From Spirochaetales bacterium (GTDB lineage Bacteria > Spirochaetota > Spirochaetia > DSM-27196 > SKKC01), in the NCBI GenBank assembly GCA_007126865.1, contig SLAN01000318.1:1-7633 (forward strand): a stretch of DNA of 7,633 nucleotides, written 5' to 3'. The position numbers and the translations under genes are program-made. The notes under the pieces are model-generated. The model worked only from the letters and a program-made list of their open reading frames with translations. It did not search any database and was not told the DNA's origin. Shown here one piece after another: positions 1 through 6,576 of this stretch (within the stretch, counting starts at the first letter, position 1; the number at the start of each line of letters is the position of its first letter).

Positions 1-1
1 G

Positions 2-1345
2 GCGAGCGCCTCGACGGGGTGGGAGTCGGCGGAGAGGGCGGAGCTGGAAGCGGTTCTGGACGAGCACATCGCACGGTACGTCGACGGGATGGGCATTCCC
101 GGCTTGTCGGTGGCCGTGGGTGGAGGCGACGAGCTGGTCTATAGCAGGACTTTCGGAGCCGAGGTTACCGGCGAAACGCGCTTCTACATCGGCTCGACCA
201 GTAAGCCATTTACCGCGGTTGCCGTGATGCAGCTGGCACACGCGGGGAGAATCGACCTCGACCGACCGGTCTCGAACTATCTGCCGGAATTCCGCCTGTC
301 CGAAGATGTGACGGTGCGTCATCTTCTCCGGCACAGGAGCGGGATGAGCGACCGGGATTACGTCTCGGCCCTTTCGGCCGAGGCGAGCGTTGACGACCTC
401 CTCGAGGACATGGCGAATGAGGGGGCGGTGAGCGGGACGCCGGGTGGCGAGTTCGCGTACTTCAATACGAACTACGCGCTTCTGGGCGCGCTGGTGGAGG
501 CGGTGAGCGGAGCAAGCTACCCGGAGTACGTCGAGGAGCATATCCTCCGGCCGCTGGAGATGGAGAACACTTCGGTGCGAGGAAAAGTGGACGTGGAGAG
601 CAGCTTGAGCTTCTTCGGCTTTTCCGTGCCGTACCGGCAGCCGTTTATCGCGTACGATCTCGCGGCCGGATTCTTCACGTCGACCGCCGAAGACCTCGTT
701 CGCTTTCTGGAGGCATTCCGCACGCGTGCTCCGGAGCTCGGCGTCTCTCCTCTCGACCTCGCCAGTATGGAGCGCGGAGAACCTTACGGCCTGGGGTGGT
801 TTACCGGGCCGGTAGCGGGTCGTCCCGCGGTGCACCACGGTGGGACTCTTGTCGGCTACGGCGCGAACGCGGTGGTGCTCACTGAGGACGAGTACAGCAT
901 CGCGTTCACTGCCAACAAGAATCACATGGTCTACAGCGCTCTCCTCTATCCGGATCTCACCGACGGCATTGTCTCGATTCTCACCGGCAGGGAGCCGTCG
1001 TCGCGTCTCTCTATCGCGTGGATCTACCGGGGGCTGTTTCTGCTCTTTCTTGCGAGCATTGCATGGGGGGTGCGGAAGAGGATCAAGCTCTCGAGATCGC
1101 GCGAAGAGCGGAGTACTGCCTGGCGGGTCAGGCGGCTTGTCGTCAACGTGGCGATTCCCGCAGCGCTGCTGGTTCTGATTCCGCCGGCGTTCGGCCAGCT
1201 TACGGGACGCGGCATGACGTGGGGCCTGGGCTTTCTCCTGATGCCGGACGTGGTAATCTGGCTCGGAGTCGCAATGGTGTTCTGCGTGGTGGACGCGGTG
1301 ATTCATGCGGTGCGGTTGGCTCAGGGGGTACGGCGGCAGCGGTAA
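2..1345 (+). CDS. Serine beta-lactamase/PBP-like hydrolase with C-terminal membrane helices (5' partial)
   Basis: The frame is open from the first bases, so the start lies upstream of the window; the Met at 89 is inside the domain and is used here only for numbering. The class C beta-lactamase/penicillin-binding fold (PF00144 type) is recognised from three motifs: the nucleophile motif S36-T-S-K39 in 'YIGSTSKPFTAV', the Y124-F-N126 motif, and H250-G-G in 'VHHGGTLVGYG'. 'MGIPGLSVAV' and 'VRHLLRHRSGM' are also typical of the family. After the catalytic domain come hydrophobic segments at about 309-328, 350-369 and 378-408, so the C-terminus is probably membrane-embedded and the enzyme domain faces the periplasm or outside. 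Family members include beta-lactamases, D-amino-acid peptidases and esterases; the substrate cannot be told here, and antibiotic resistance should not be assumed. It ends with TAA. No operon partner is visible downstream, where a 361-bp gap with a toxin relic follows. The family call is confident; the exact function is unknown. Confidence 0.9.
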   Translation, partial: ASASTGWESAERAELEAVLDEHIARYVDGMGIPGLSVAVGGGDELVYSRTFGAEVTGETRFYIGSTSKPFTAVAVMQLAHAGRIDLDRPVSNYLPEFRLSEDVTVRHLLRHRSGMSDRDYVSALSAEASVDDLLEDMANEGAVSGTPGGEFAYFNTNYALLGALVEAVSGASYPEYVEEHILRPLEMENTSVRGKVDVESSLSFFGFSVPYRQPFIAYDLAAGFFTSTAEDLVRFLEAFRTRAPELGVSPLDLASMERGEPYGLGWFTGPVAGRPAVHHGGTLVGYGANAVVLTEDEYSIAFTANKNHMVYSALLYPDLTDGIVSILTGREPSSRLSIAWIYRGLFLLFLASIAWGVRKRIKLSRSREERSTAWRVRRLVVNVAIPAALLVLIPPAFGQLTGRGMTWGLGFLLMPDVVIWLGVAMVFCVVDAVIHAVRLAQGVRRQR

Positions 1346-1393
1346 CGGAGGGCGGCACGGGAACGAGCGCGGTCGTGCGGCGTATGCGGATCG

Positions 1394-1572
1394 TTGCCGG
1401 CGGCCGACGCTCTCGAGATGCACTCCGACCCGGCAGACCGCTTTATCGTGGCAACGGCCGTCGAATAGGAGGCATCGCTTGTTACCGGTGACGCTGCTCT
1501 CAGAGACGCCGCCGGAACAAACCGGAGTCGTTCGGCATCAGGCTCCTGGACGAGTGTGCCGGCCACGTTTAG
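1394..1572 (+). pseudogene. Decayed C-terminal fragment of a PIN-domain (VapC-type) toxin
   Basis: Reading from 1403 gives 'ADALEMHSDPADRFIVATAVE', then a TAG stop (1466-1468), then in the same frame 'EASLVTGDAALRDAAG'. The blocks DPADRFIVATA and LVTGD are the conserved C-terminal half of PIN-domain ribonucleases, where the Asp residues contribute to the metal site. The spacing across the stop is what an intact PIN domain has, so the TAG looks like a point mutation. Near 1522 the sense may shift to the next frame ('PESFGIRLLDECAGHV', stop 1570-1572), which resembles PIN-protein tails ending in a P-E-x-F element; this second step is less sure. The N-terminal half with the first catalytic Asp is absent, because the beta-lactamase gene ends at 1345. 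No antitoxin gene is seen. In life such toxins cut RNA and are held by a cognate antitoxin; this copy cannot make a full toxin. The match rests on motif recognition only. Confidence 0.6.
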
Positions 1573-1676
1573 CCGGGGCCGGCATCGCCTTCCTCGTGTA
1601 GACGATGTCCATGGCCTTCCGCTGGCCGGCAATCCGTTCGGTGTAGTGGGCAACCTGATTTTCGCGCACATCGTGC

Positions 1677-1714
1677 TTGACATGCGCCGTCAACACAGGT
1701 GACAATATGGTCAC
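1677..1714 (+). promoter_or_regulatory. Candidate promoter and operator of the ArsR-SRPBCC gene
   Basis: A perfect -35 TTGACA (1677-1682) is followed after 18 bp by GACAAT (1701-1706, 4 of 6 to the -10 consensus). An inverted repeat GTGAC-N6-GTCAC (1699-1714) covers the -10 element. ArsR-family repressors commonly bind imperfect inverted repeats over their own promoter, so autoregulation is plausible. One conflict exists: if this promoter is used, transcription would start near 1712 and the gene would have to begin at GTG 1725 or GTG 1746 rather than ATG 1707. The placement is therefore tentative. Confidence 0.4.
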
Positions 1715-2660
1715 ATATTTTTACGTGAGTACGGACAATGAAGCGGTGAGCGAACGGAAGGATAGCGACGAGCTCGTGTGGCGCGCTCTGGCGGATGCAA
1801 CGCGCCGCGAGATCCTCGACCGGTTGCGCGTGCGGGCGCATACGACCGGCGAGCTGGCCGGGCTGTTCGAGATAACCCGATTCGGGGTCATGAAGCATCT
1901 GTCGGTGCTCGTCGAGGCGGACCTTGTGCTGGTGCGCAGGAGCGGTCGGGAGCGCTGGAACTACCTGAACGCAGCCGCGCTGCAGCATGCGGTCGAGCGC
2001 TGGATGACTCCGTTTCAGCATGTGCACGCCGGCTCGCTCGTGCGCCTGCGAATGACAAGCGAGCGCGGGGGCTCACCGGGCCGGGAGTCACAGCGTGCGG
2101 AGTCACAGCGCGCGGACCCGTCGCGCCGGGACTCACCGAGTCCGGACCCGTCGCGCCGGGACTCACCGCTCTCGGACCCAGCGCGCCAGGGCGTACCGGA
2201 GGAGGGAGAGATGATCAGCGAACCGGCTGTCATGCACATCGAACAGGAAATCCGGATCGGCGCGCCGCCGTCGCGCGTGTTCTGCGCACTGACCGAAGAG
2301 GTCGGCCGGTGGTGGGGCGGCGGATATCGCCTGCTGGATGAACGATCGGCGGTGCGGATCGATCTGCGGGTAGGCGGCCACATGTACGAAACATCCGGGG
2401 AACGCTCTGCAAGCTGGGGGATGGTAACCGCCGTGGAGCCCGACCGGGAGCTCGAGTTGACCGGGCGCATGGGTATGGGCGGTGCGGTTCTCGGCGTTAT
2501 TCGCTACACGCTCGAGCCCGACGGGGAGGGCACGCTGCTGAGGCTCTCCCACCGCGCAAGCGGCGAGATCGACGAGAAAACCGAATCGGATTACGACACC
2601 GGCTGGAAGTACCTGCTCGGCGATCTAATGAAATCGTACGTGGAGGAGAATGCGCGGTAG
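1707..2660 (+). CDS. ArsR-type HTH regulator fused to an SRPBCC (AHSA1-like) domain
   Basis: With ATG 1707 the product is 317 residues. Residues about 21-90 form a winged helix-turn-helix of the ArsR type: 'WRALADATRREILDRLR' is the classic first helix, 'TGELAGLFEITRFGVMKHLSVLVEADLV' holds the recognition helix, and 'RRSGRERWNYLN' is the wing. The ELCVCD cysteine metal site is absent, so it is not a classical metal sensor. Residues 127-166 form a Ser/Arg/Asp/Pro-rich linker of repeated units. Residues 169-317 ('IEQEIRIGAPPSRVFCALTEEVGRWW ... GTLLRLSHRASGEI') match the SRPBCC/START-like ligand-binding fold. ArsR and SRPBCC genes are often adjacent; here they are one frame. AGGTGA (1697-1702) lies 4 nt before ATG 1707; GTG 1725 and GTG 1746 are alternative starts, and the frame is open back to TTG 1677. 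It converges with the Uma2 gene, 67 bp away. The ligand and the targets are unknown. Confidence 0.85.
   Translation: MVTYFYVSTDNEAVSERKDSDELVWRALADATRREILDRLRVRAHTTGELAGLFEITRFGVMKHLSVLVEADLVLVRRSGRERWNYLNAAALQHAVERWMTPFQHVHAGSLVRLRMTSERGGSPGRESQRAESQRADPSRRDSPSPDPSRRDSPLSDPARQGVPEEGEMISEPAVMHIEQEIRIGAPPSRVFCALTEEVGRWWGGGYRLLDERSAVRIDLRVGGHMYETSGERSASWGMVTAVEPDRELELTGRMGMGGAVLGVIRYTLEPDGEGTLLRLSHRASGEIDEKTESDYDTGWKYLLGDLMKSYVEENAR
2085..2204 (+). repeat. In-frame tandem repeats (2 x 15 bp, 3 x 30 bp) encoding the inter-domain linker
   Basis: Two 15-bp units (2085-2099 and 2100-2114) differ at one base and both encode ESQRA. Three 30-bp units follow (2115-2144, 2145-2174, 2175-2204): DPSRRDSPSP, DPSRRDSPLS and a diverged DPARQGVPEE. 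The first two share a run of about 26 identical bases. Both unit lengths are multiples of three, so copy-number change would keep the reading frame. A further partial match (GGGGCTCACCGG) lies near 2067. The linker is polar and probably disordered. Confidence 0.9.
2200..2213 (+). promoter_or_regulatory. Internal consensus ribosome binding site and in-frame ATG at the SRPBCC boundary
   Basis: AGGAGG (2200-2205) is followed by 5 nt (GAGAG) and ATG (2211-2213). This is a textbook start signal, in frame with the fusion gene and exactly where the SRPBCC domain begins. Initiation there would give a 149-residue protein, the normal length of a stand-alone AHSA1/SRPBCC protein. Use of the site is inferred, not shown. 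Confidence 0.6.
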
Positions 2661-2727
2661 GCGCTGCTTCGAGCCGCTACGGCCCGCCTCCCGCCGCGAC
2701 CCCGCGCGTCTCTCGGTTATCGGGTTC
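2661..2727. other. Short convergent intergenic gap, no terminator recognised
   Basis: The gap separates the stops of the regulator (+) and Uma2 (-) genes. It has no clear stem-loop followed by a T run on either strand. A 10-bp palindrome GTCCGCGGAC (2731-2740) lies just inside the Uma2 3' end but is not followed by a T tract. Confidence 0.6.
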
Positions 2728-3303
2728 TCAGTCCGCGGACCCAAAAACGGTCCCCAGCTCGATCTCCAGCTCCGGAACCGCGGATGCGGAGAGCCGATCC
2801 TCCTTCCCGTAGACTCCCGCCCGCAGATAGCGCCCTTCGGTGTCCAGGCGGTAGACCTCCACCAGCGACTCGTCCTGATCGACGATCCAGTACTCGCCGA
2901 CGCCGTAGGTCTGGTAGAGATCGAACTTGCGCCGCCTGTCGGCGAGCCCGCTGTCCGGTGAGACGATCTCCACGACGAGGTCCGGTGCGCCGCTGACACC
3001 CTGTTTGGTGAGCTTCGCCGGATCGCAGGTTACGGTGATGTCCGGCTGCAGGACCGTAGGAGCGTCGTCCGCCTCCTGCGCGCTGAGCTTCACATCGAAT
3101 GGGGCGTGAAAGACCCGGCACGAGGTGCCTCGCAACGCGGAATACATCTGGTGGAACAGCTCCCCGCCTATTTCCTGATGGCGTCGCCCGGGCGCGGGCG
3201 ACATCGCGTAGGGCACCCCCTCGACAAGCTCATATCGCTCATCCTCCGGCCACTGCAGGTAGTCGGCCCAACTGTAGCGTTCCCGCTCTCGTGACAATTC
3301 CAT
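2728..3303 (-). CDS. Uma2-family putative restriction-endonuclease-like protein (DUF820)
   Basis: The product is 191 residues from ATG at 3303, a usual length for the family. The N-terminal 'YSWADYLQWPEDERYELVEGVPYAMSPAPGRRHQEIGGEL' is the diagnostic start of Uma2 proteins (PF05685). The PD-(D/E)XK-like core is complete: E28 in ELVEG, D88 in LQPDITV, E112 in PDLVVEIVSP, and K126 in RRRKFDLYQTYGVGEYWIVD. Family members have a restriction-endonuclease-like fold, but their cellular role is unsettled; they occur in many copies in some genomes and often stand alone, as here. No methyltransferase or other restriction partner is nearby. An upstream ATG at 3360 would add 19 residues and has a GAGG 9 nt before it. 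The 3303 start has no ribosome binding site but matches the family's N-terminus. The gene converges with the regulator gene and diverges from the FAD oxidoreductase, sharing the repeat-bearing region with it. Confidence 0.9.
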   Translation of the reverse strand: MELSRERERYSWADYLQWPEDERYELVEGVPYAMSPAPGRRHQEIGGELFHQMYSALRGTSCRVFHAPFDVKLSAQEADDAPTVLQPDITVTCDPAKLTKQGVSGAPDLVVEIVSPDSGLADRRRKFDLYQTYGVGEYWIVDQDESLVEVYRLDTEGRYLRAGVYGKEDRLSASAVPELEIELGTVFGSAD

Positions 3304-3309
3304 ATGTTC

Positions 3310-3338
3310 AGTATGCGACCGGAATGCCTGTTGGTAAA
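3310..3338 (-). promoter_or_regulatory. Weak candidate promoter for the Uma2 gene
   Basis: On the minus strand TTTACC (3338-3333) and CATACT (3315-3310) are spaced by 17 bp, each 4 of 6 to the sigma-70 consensus. CATACT ends 6 nt before ATG 3303, so the transcript would be leaderless, which fits the lack of a ribosome binding site there. This is weak and could be chance. Confidence 0.25.
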
Positions 3339-3380
3339 GCGTTGTCACCGGCAGCTGCATCTTCCAGCGCCTCGTGGCAA

Positions 3381-3500
3381 CGAACATTGCGCACACGGAA
3401 CATACCGTGTTCGCAGGTAATGGACCGTGTTCGCAACGAATGGACCATGTTCGCAGGGAATAGTCGAGGATCGCAAGGAATAGACCTTGCGATCGCCGGT
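3381..3500. repeat. Tandem direct repeats with exact 20-bp period between divergent genes
   Basis: Units begin at 3401, 3421, 3441, 3461 and 3481, with a more diverged one at 3381. The approximate plus-strand consensus is TGGACCGTGTTCGCAGGGAA. The units at 3421 and 3441 agree at 17 of 20 positions; those at 3401 and 3461 match a neighbour at 14 of 20; the units at 3381 and 3481 are near 10-12 of 20. The core CCRTGTTCGCA is best conserved. The array fills the region between the Uma2 gene (-) and the FAD oxidoreductase gene (+). No gene is recognised in it; frames crossing it read as repetitive peptide. An 8-bp palindrome GCGATCGC (3489-3496) ends the array. The spacing of two helical turns would suit repeated protein binding on one DNA face, but a minisatellite is equally possible. 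Confidence 0.8.
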
Positions 3501-3558
3501 CATATGGTGAATCCTGCATTCGATCGTTTGGCCCGCTTCCCGGACGCACGGAGACAAT

Positions 3559-3564
3559 GAGGAG
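3559..3564 (+). promoter_or_regulatory. Ribosome binding site of the FAD oxidoreductase gene
   Basis: GAGGAG lies 6 nt upstream of ATG 3571 and decides this start. It overlaps the stop of a chance 18-codon frame beginning at ATG 3504. Confidence 0.8.
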
Positions 3565-3570
3565 CATCCC

Positions 3571-6500
3571 ATGAATACAACCGTACGCCGGCTCGCCACC
3601 ACCGATCTGCTGGTCGTTGGGGGAACCGTTCACGCAGCCGCACTGGCGCTGGAGGCCGCCCGCTGTGGAGTCGCCACGACGCTTTCGATGCGGACGACAT
3701 CCCCGCTCCTCGAAGTCGGCTCTTCGATGGCCGCTGCGTTGTCCGTATCGGAGGCGGACGAACTGCCGGAGGAGCTTCGGCGCGTGCTCTTGACCGAGGC
3801 CGAGGAGGTCCGCGATCCGTCCGGCAGCGGTTGGTATCTGCTTCATCAGACCGCAGCGATTATCGCGGTAGAGGATCTGCTTCTCGATGCCGGAGTGCGG
3901 CTCTTCTACGATTCGCATCCGATCGGCGTTCTCGGCTCGGGTGCATCTGATGCGAAGGTGTGCGGAGTACTGGTCGGCGGCAAGTTCGCTACCGGTGCGA
4001 TCATCGCCCCGACCGTTGTAGACGCGACTCCCAATCTCGATCTCGTCCGGCGGACCGGCCGTGCACGCTTCGTCTCGATCGACCGTCGTGACCGGTATGC
4101 TGCATGGTTTCTCACCGATGTCGACCGGTGGACCGAGCCGGCCGAATATAGCGATGGTACGACCGTTACGCTGCGAGGGCCGCTCGCCGAGTTCCGGTTC
4201 TCGCCGCGATCCGGGGCGCCGGATCTCGAGCTTCGCAGGACCATCATCGCAAGGCACGCATCGTGGTGCAGCGAGCACGCCGATAGTGCCTTCGCTCTTG
4301 AACGGGCGGGCGATGAGCTTCTGGTCGATCCGGCTACGCGAATCGACGCCGGCGGGGTAGCGGGTCCGGAGTCAACGGGCTTGGACGGTCTCTACGCGAT
4401 CGGCCCGGCGGTGGAGCTGAAAGCGAAAGAGAGTTTTCTCGATGCGAGGACCGGCTATGCCAGTCGAGCCTCGGAGCTCGTGGACCGTATCAGCGCAGAG
4501 CGCACCCCGACCGCACCGACACAGGTGCACGCCGACCTCCGGCTGCTCGTCCATGCCTCCGGGGAGGTCGCGGAACTCGACGACGCGACGCTTCATCTCA
4601 CCGAGCCCGACTACGACGAGCCGCAGACCGCGCCGATCGAAATCGACATTCCCGTGCTGCCGTTGGCGGTTCGATCCGACCTCGTGATTGTCGGCGGCGG
4701 CACCTCCGGAGCTCAGGCGGCTCAGACGGCAGGCGAGCGCGGGCTCGAAGCGGTCTGCCTGGAGAAGCACTCCGATGTCGGCGGAGTCTCAACGATCGGC
4801 GGCGTTCCGGCGTACTGGTTCGGCCGGCGCATCCCATTCTTCAAGCGCTTCCACGCTCGACTCAAGGCGTCGGTACGTGAAAAACGGCTGCCGGTCTCGC
4901 TCGGGTTGCTCGATCTGGTGCTCGACGCCGGAACCGACGTGCGACTTCGAACACCGACGGTTGGTGCGGTGACCCGCGACGGCCGCGTGACGCACGCGCT
5001 GTGCATAACCGAGCGCGGCATGTCGGCGGCAGAGGGAAGGTTCTTCGTGGACGCCTCCGGCGACGGCGACCTCGCCGCGTGGGCCGGTGCCCCGTACTCC
5101 TACGGTGCCGAGCGTGACGAGATCACCTACTGGTGTTCGTTCGGATCGTTCCATCGCGGGAAGGACGAGGCGAGCCGGCAGTACATGTCGGTCGTCGACC
5201 TGCGCAGCGCCGCCGATACTTCGCGCGGAATCATCGCCGGCCGGAGAATGGGCGGGGTGTTTCGGCTCGGGCGATACGTGCAGCACTACCTCGCCCCGCG
5301 CGAATCGAGGCATATACTCGGCGACGAGAAGGTGACCTACCATGATGTGATGATGGGACGGGCCTTTCCGGACACGGTCATGCACTGCAAGTCGAATCTC
5401 GACATCAAGGGAATGGCGTCGAGCCGTGCCGCGCTCACCGGCTACATCGAACGCAGCTTCCTTCAGAACTACGTGTCGGGCGTGCCGTACCGGGCACTGA
5501 CCCCGAAGGGCCTCGAGAATGTGCTCGTCGCCGGCAAGGCGTACTCGGCAACCCACGATGCGATCTCTATGGCGCGCATGCAACCGGACATGATCACCCT
5601 CGGCGCGGTGGCTTCGATCGCGGCTCAGCAGGCGTTGGCCACCGGCGGGCGCGCTCGTGCGGTCGACGTCGAAAGCCTCCAGGACGCGCTCTCGGACGCC
5701 GGCATTCTGCTTCCCGGCGACCTTCCGATCGGCCCGCTCGACGAGCGGGTTCCGGCCGAAGGCGAGCACCTCGTCGAGGTAATCGAGCGGCTCAATACGA
5801 AGCCGATCGAAGCTTCGGAGTGGGCCCGCGTTTTCGCTCGTGCGGAGGAGGCGCGGGGCGTGCTCCACCGGCGCGGGATCATCACCGCCGAGTGGGTTCT
5901 TCCGCAATTGGACAGCCTTGCCGCTGCGCTCGGTGTTCCATCGGCAAACGATCGGCTGCTCGAACGGCTCGACTCGATGATCGCCGGCGACGAGCTCCCC
6001 GACGCGGGCGAGCTGGAGCGGCGGCACGACATGCCGGATCACGGATACGCTCCCGATGCCGTCTACCTCATCAACGCGATCGCCGGTACCGGCGATTTGC
6101 GACTCGTGAGCCGGCTCGAACACGTTGCCGGGTTGCTCGAGCTCGACCCGAAGCTCTCCGATTACCGCTTCTCGTACGTGCACTCGATCGCATACGCTGC
6201 GGAGCTTCTGGCGGATCGGCGCGCCGGAGAGATTGCGGTGGAGATGATGGAGCGCCCCGAGATCCGTGAGCGCCTCCTCGATCGCGACGAGCACGATCCT
6301 CGGGAGTCGAGCGACTACATCGGTGAGCGTTTCGCCTATCTCGGATTGTGCCTGGCCCGCGGTGCGGCGCGCTGCGGGCAGGCGGAGGGCTACCGGCGGC
6401 TCGTGGACTACGTCGGTGAGATGAGACTCTACCTCGCTCGCAGTGCACGGGCCGAGCTCCGCGAGCTGCTGGGCACCGATCACGGCTTCGAACGCCAAGG

Positions 6501-6576
6501 ATGGCTCGCGGAGATCGAGAAGCGGTCGGGCGAGAGCGCACTGAAACCGCAAGCTTACAAGGAGTTTCCGGCGTGA
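3571..6576 (+). CDS. FAD-dependent oxidoreductase (FAD_oxidored type) with duplicated flavoprotein halves
   Basis: The product is 1001 residues. The second half is a canonical FAD-binding Rossmann module: 'LVIVGGGTSGAQAA' with G375, G377 and G380, the ribose-binding acidic E398 in 'AVCLEKHSDVGGVSTIGG', the 'VDASGDGDLA' block at 493-502, and the closing 'NVLVAGKAYSATHDAISMARMQPDMITLGAVASIAAQQAL' from about 650. These are hallmarks of the PF12831 family. Residues 12-36 ('DLLVVGGTVHAAALALEAARCGVATTL') resemble the same motif but with G-G-T-V-H-A replacing GxGxxG, and 'GLDGLYAIGPA' (near 271-281 of the product) resembles a second closing motif, so the first third looks like a degenerate copy. The last third is mostly helical with no recognised catalytic motif. 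No signal peptide is seen, so it is probably cytoplasmic. Many relatives are annotated only as FAD-dependent oxidoreductases, and the substrate is unknown. A strong GAGGAG supports the start. It is the first gene of a likely operon ending in a sulfatase. Confidence 0.88.
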   Translation: MNTTVRRLATTDLLVVGGTVHAAALALEAARCGVATTLSMRTTSPLLEVGSSMAAALSVSEADELPEELRRVLLTEAEEVRDPSGSGWYLLHQTAAIIAVEDLLLDAGVRLFYDSHPIGVLGSGASDAKVCGVLVGGKFATGAIIAPTVVDATPNLDLVRRTGRARFVSIDRRDRYAAWFLTDVDRWTEPAEYSDGTTVTLRGPLAEFRFSPRSGAPDLELRRTIIARHASWCSEHADSAFALERAGDELLVDPATRIDAGGVAGPESTGLDGLYAIGPAVELKAKESFLDARTGYASRASELVDRISAERTPTAPTQVHADLRLLVHASGEVAELDDATLHLTEPDYDEPQTAPIEIDIPVLPLAVRSDLVIVGGGTSGAQAAQTAGERGLEAVCLEKHSDVGGVSTIGGVPAYWFGRRIPFFKRFHARLKASVREKRLPVSLGLLDLVLDAGTDVRLRTPTVGAVTRDGRVTHALCITERGMSAAEGRFFVDASGDGDLAAWAGAPYSYGAERDEITYWCSFGSFHRGKDEASRQYMSVVDLRSAADTSRGIIAGRRMGGVFRLGRYVQHYLAPRESRHILGDEKVTYHDVMMGRAFPDTVMHCKSNLDIKGMASSRAALTGYIERSFLQNYVSGVPYRALTPKGLENVLVAGKAYSATHDAISMARMQPDMITLGAVASIAAQQALATGGRARAVDVESLQDALSDAGILLPGDLPIGPLDERVPAEGEHLVEVIERLNTKPIEASEWARVFARAEEARGVLHRRGIITAEWVLPQLDSLAAALGVPSANDRLLERLDSMIAGDELPDAGELERRHDMPDHGYAPDAVYLINAIAGTGDLRLVSRLEHVAGLLELDPKLSDYRFSYVHSIAYAAELLADRRAGEIAVEMMERPEIRERLLDRDEHDPRESSDYIGERFAYLGLCLARGAARCGQAEGYRRLVDYVGEMRLYLARSARAELRELLGTDHGFERQGWLAEIEKRSGESALKPQAYKEFPA

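Noticed and set aside
1018..1491. A 157-codon plus-strand frame overlapping the beta-lactamase 3' end
   Set aside because: Its Arg/Gly-rich translation has no motifs and it lies mostly in a shadow frame of a real gene and the PIN relic.
2728..3303. Uma2 as part of a restriction-modification or defence island
   Set aside because: No methyltransferase, helicase or other defence gene is in the window; Uma2 genes commonly stand alone.
3381..3500. The 20-bp repeats as a CRISPR array
   Set aside because: The units are contiguous and drifting, with no unique spacers of constant length and no cas genes.
3504..3560. An 18-codon upstream ORF (ATG 3504) ending in the oxidoreductase ribosome binding site
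   Set aside because: It has no ribosome binding site and the length is expected by chance.
2728..4278. A 516-codon minus-strand frame extending the Uma2 gene upstream
   Set aside because: Only the last 191 codons match Uma2; the rest lies antisense to the oxidoreductase gene and through the repeat array and has shadow-type composition.
4789..6552. A 587-codon minus-strand frame
   Set aside because: It is antisense to the oxidoreductase gene, which has clear motifs and a strong ribosome binding site; long antisense frames are common in GC-rich genes.
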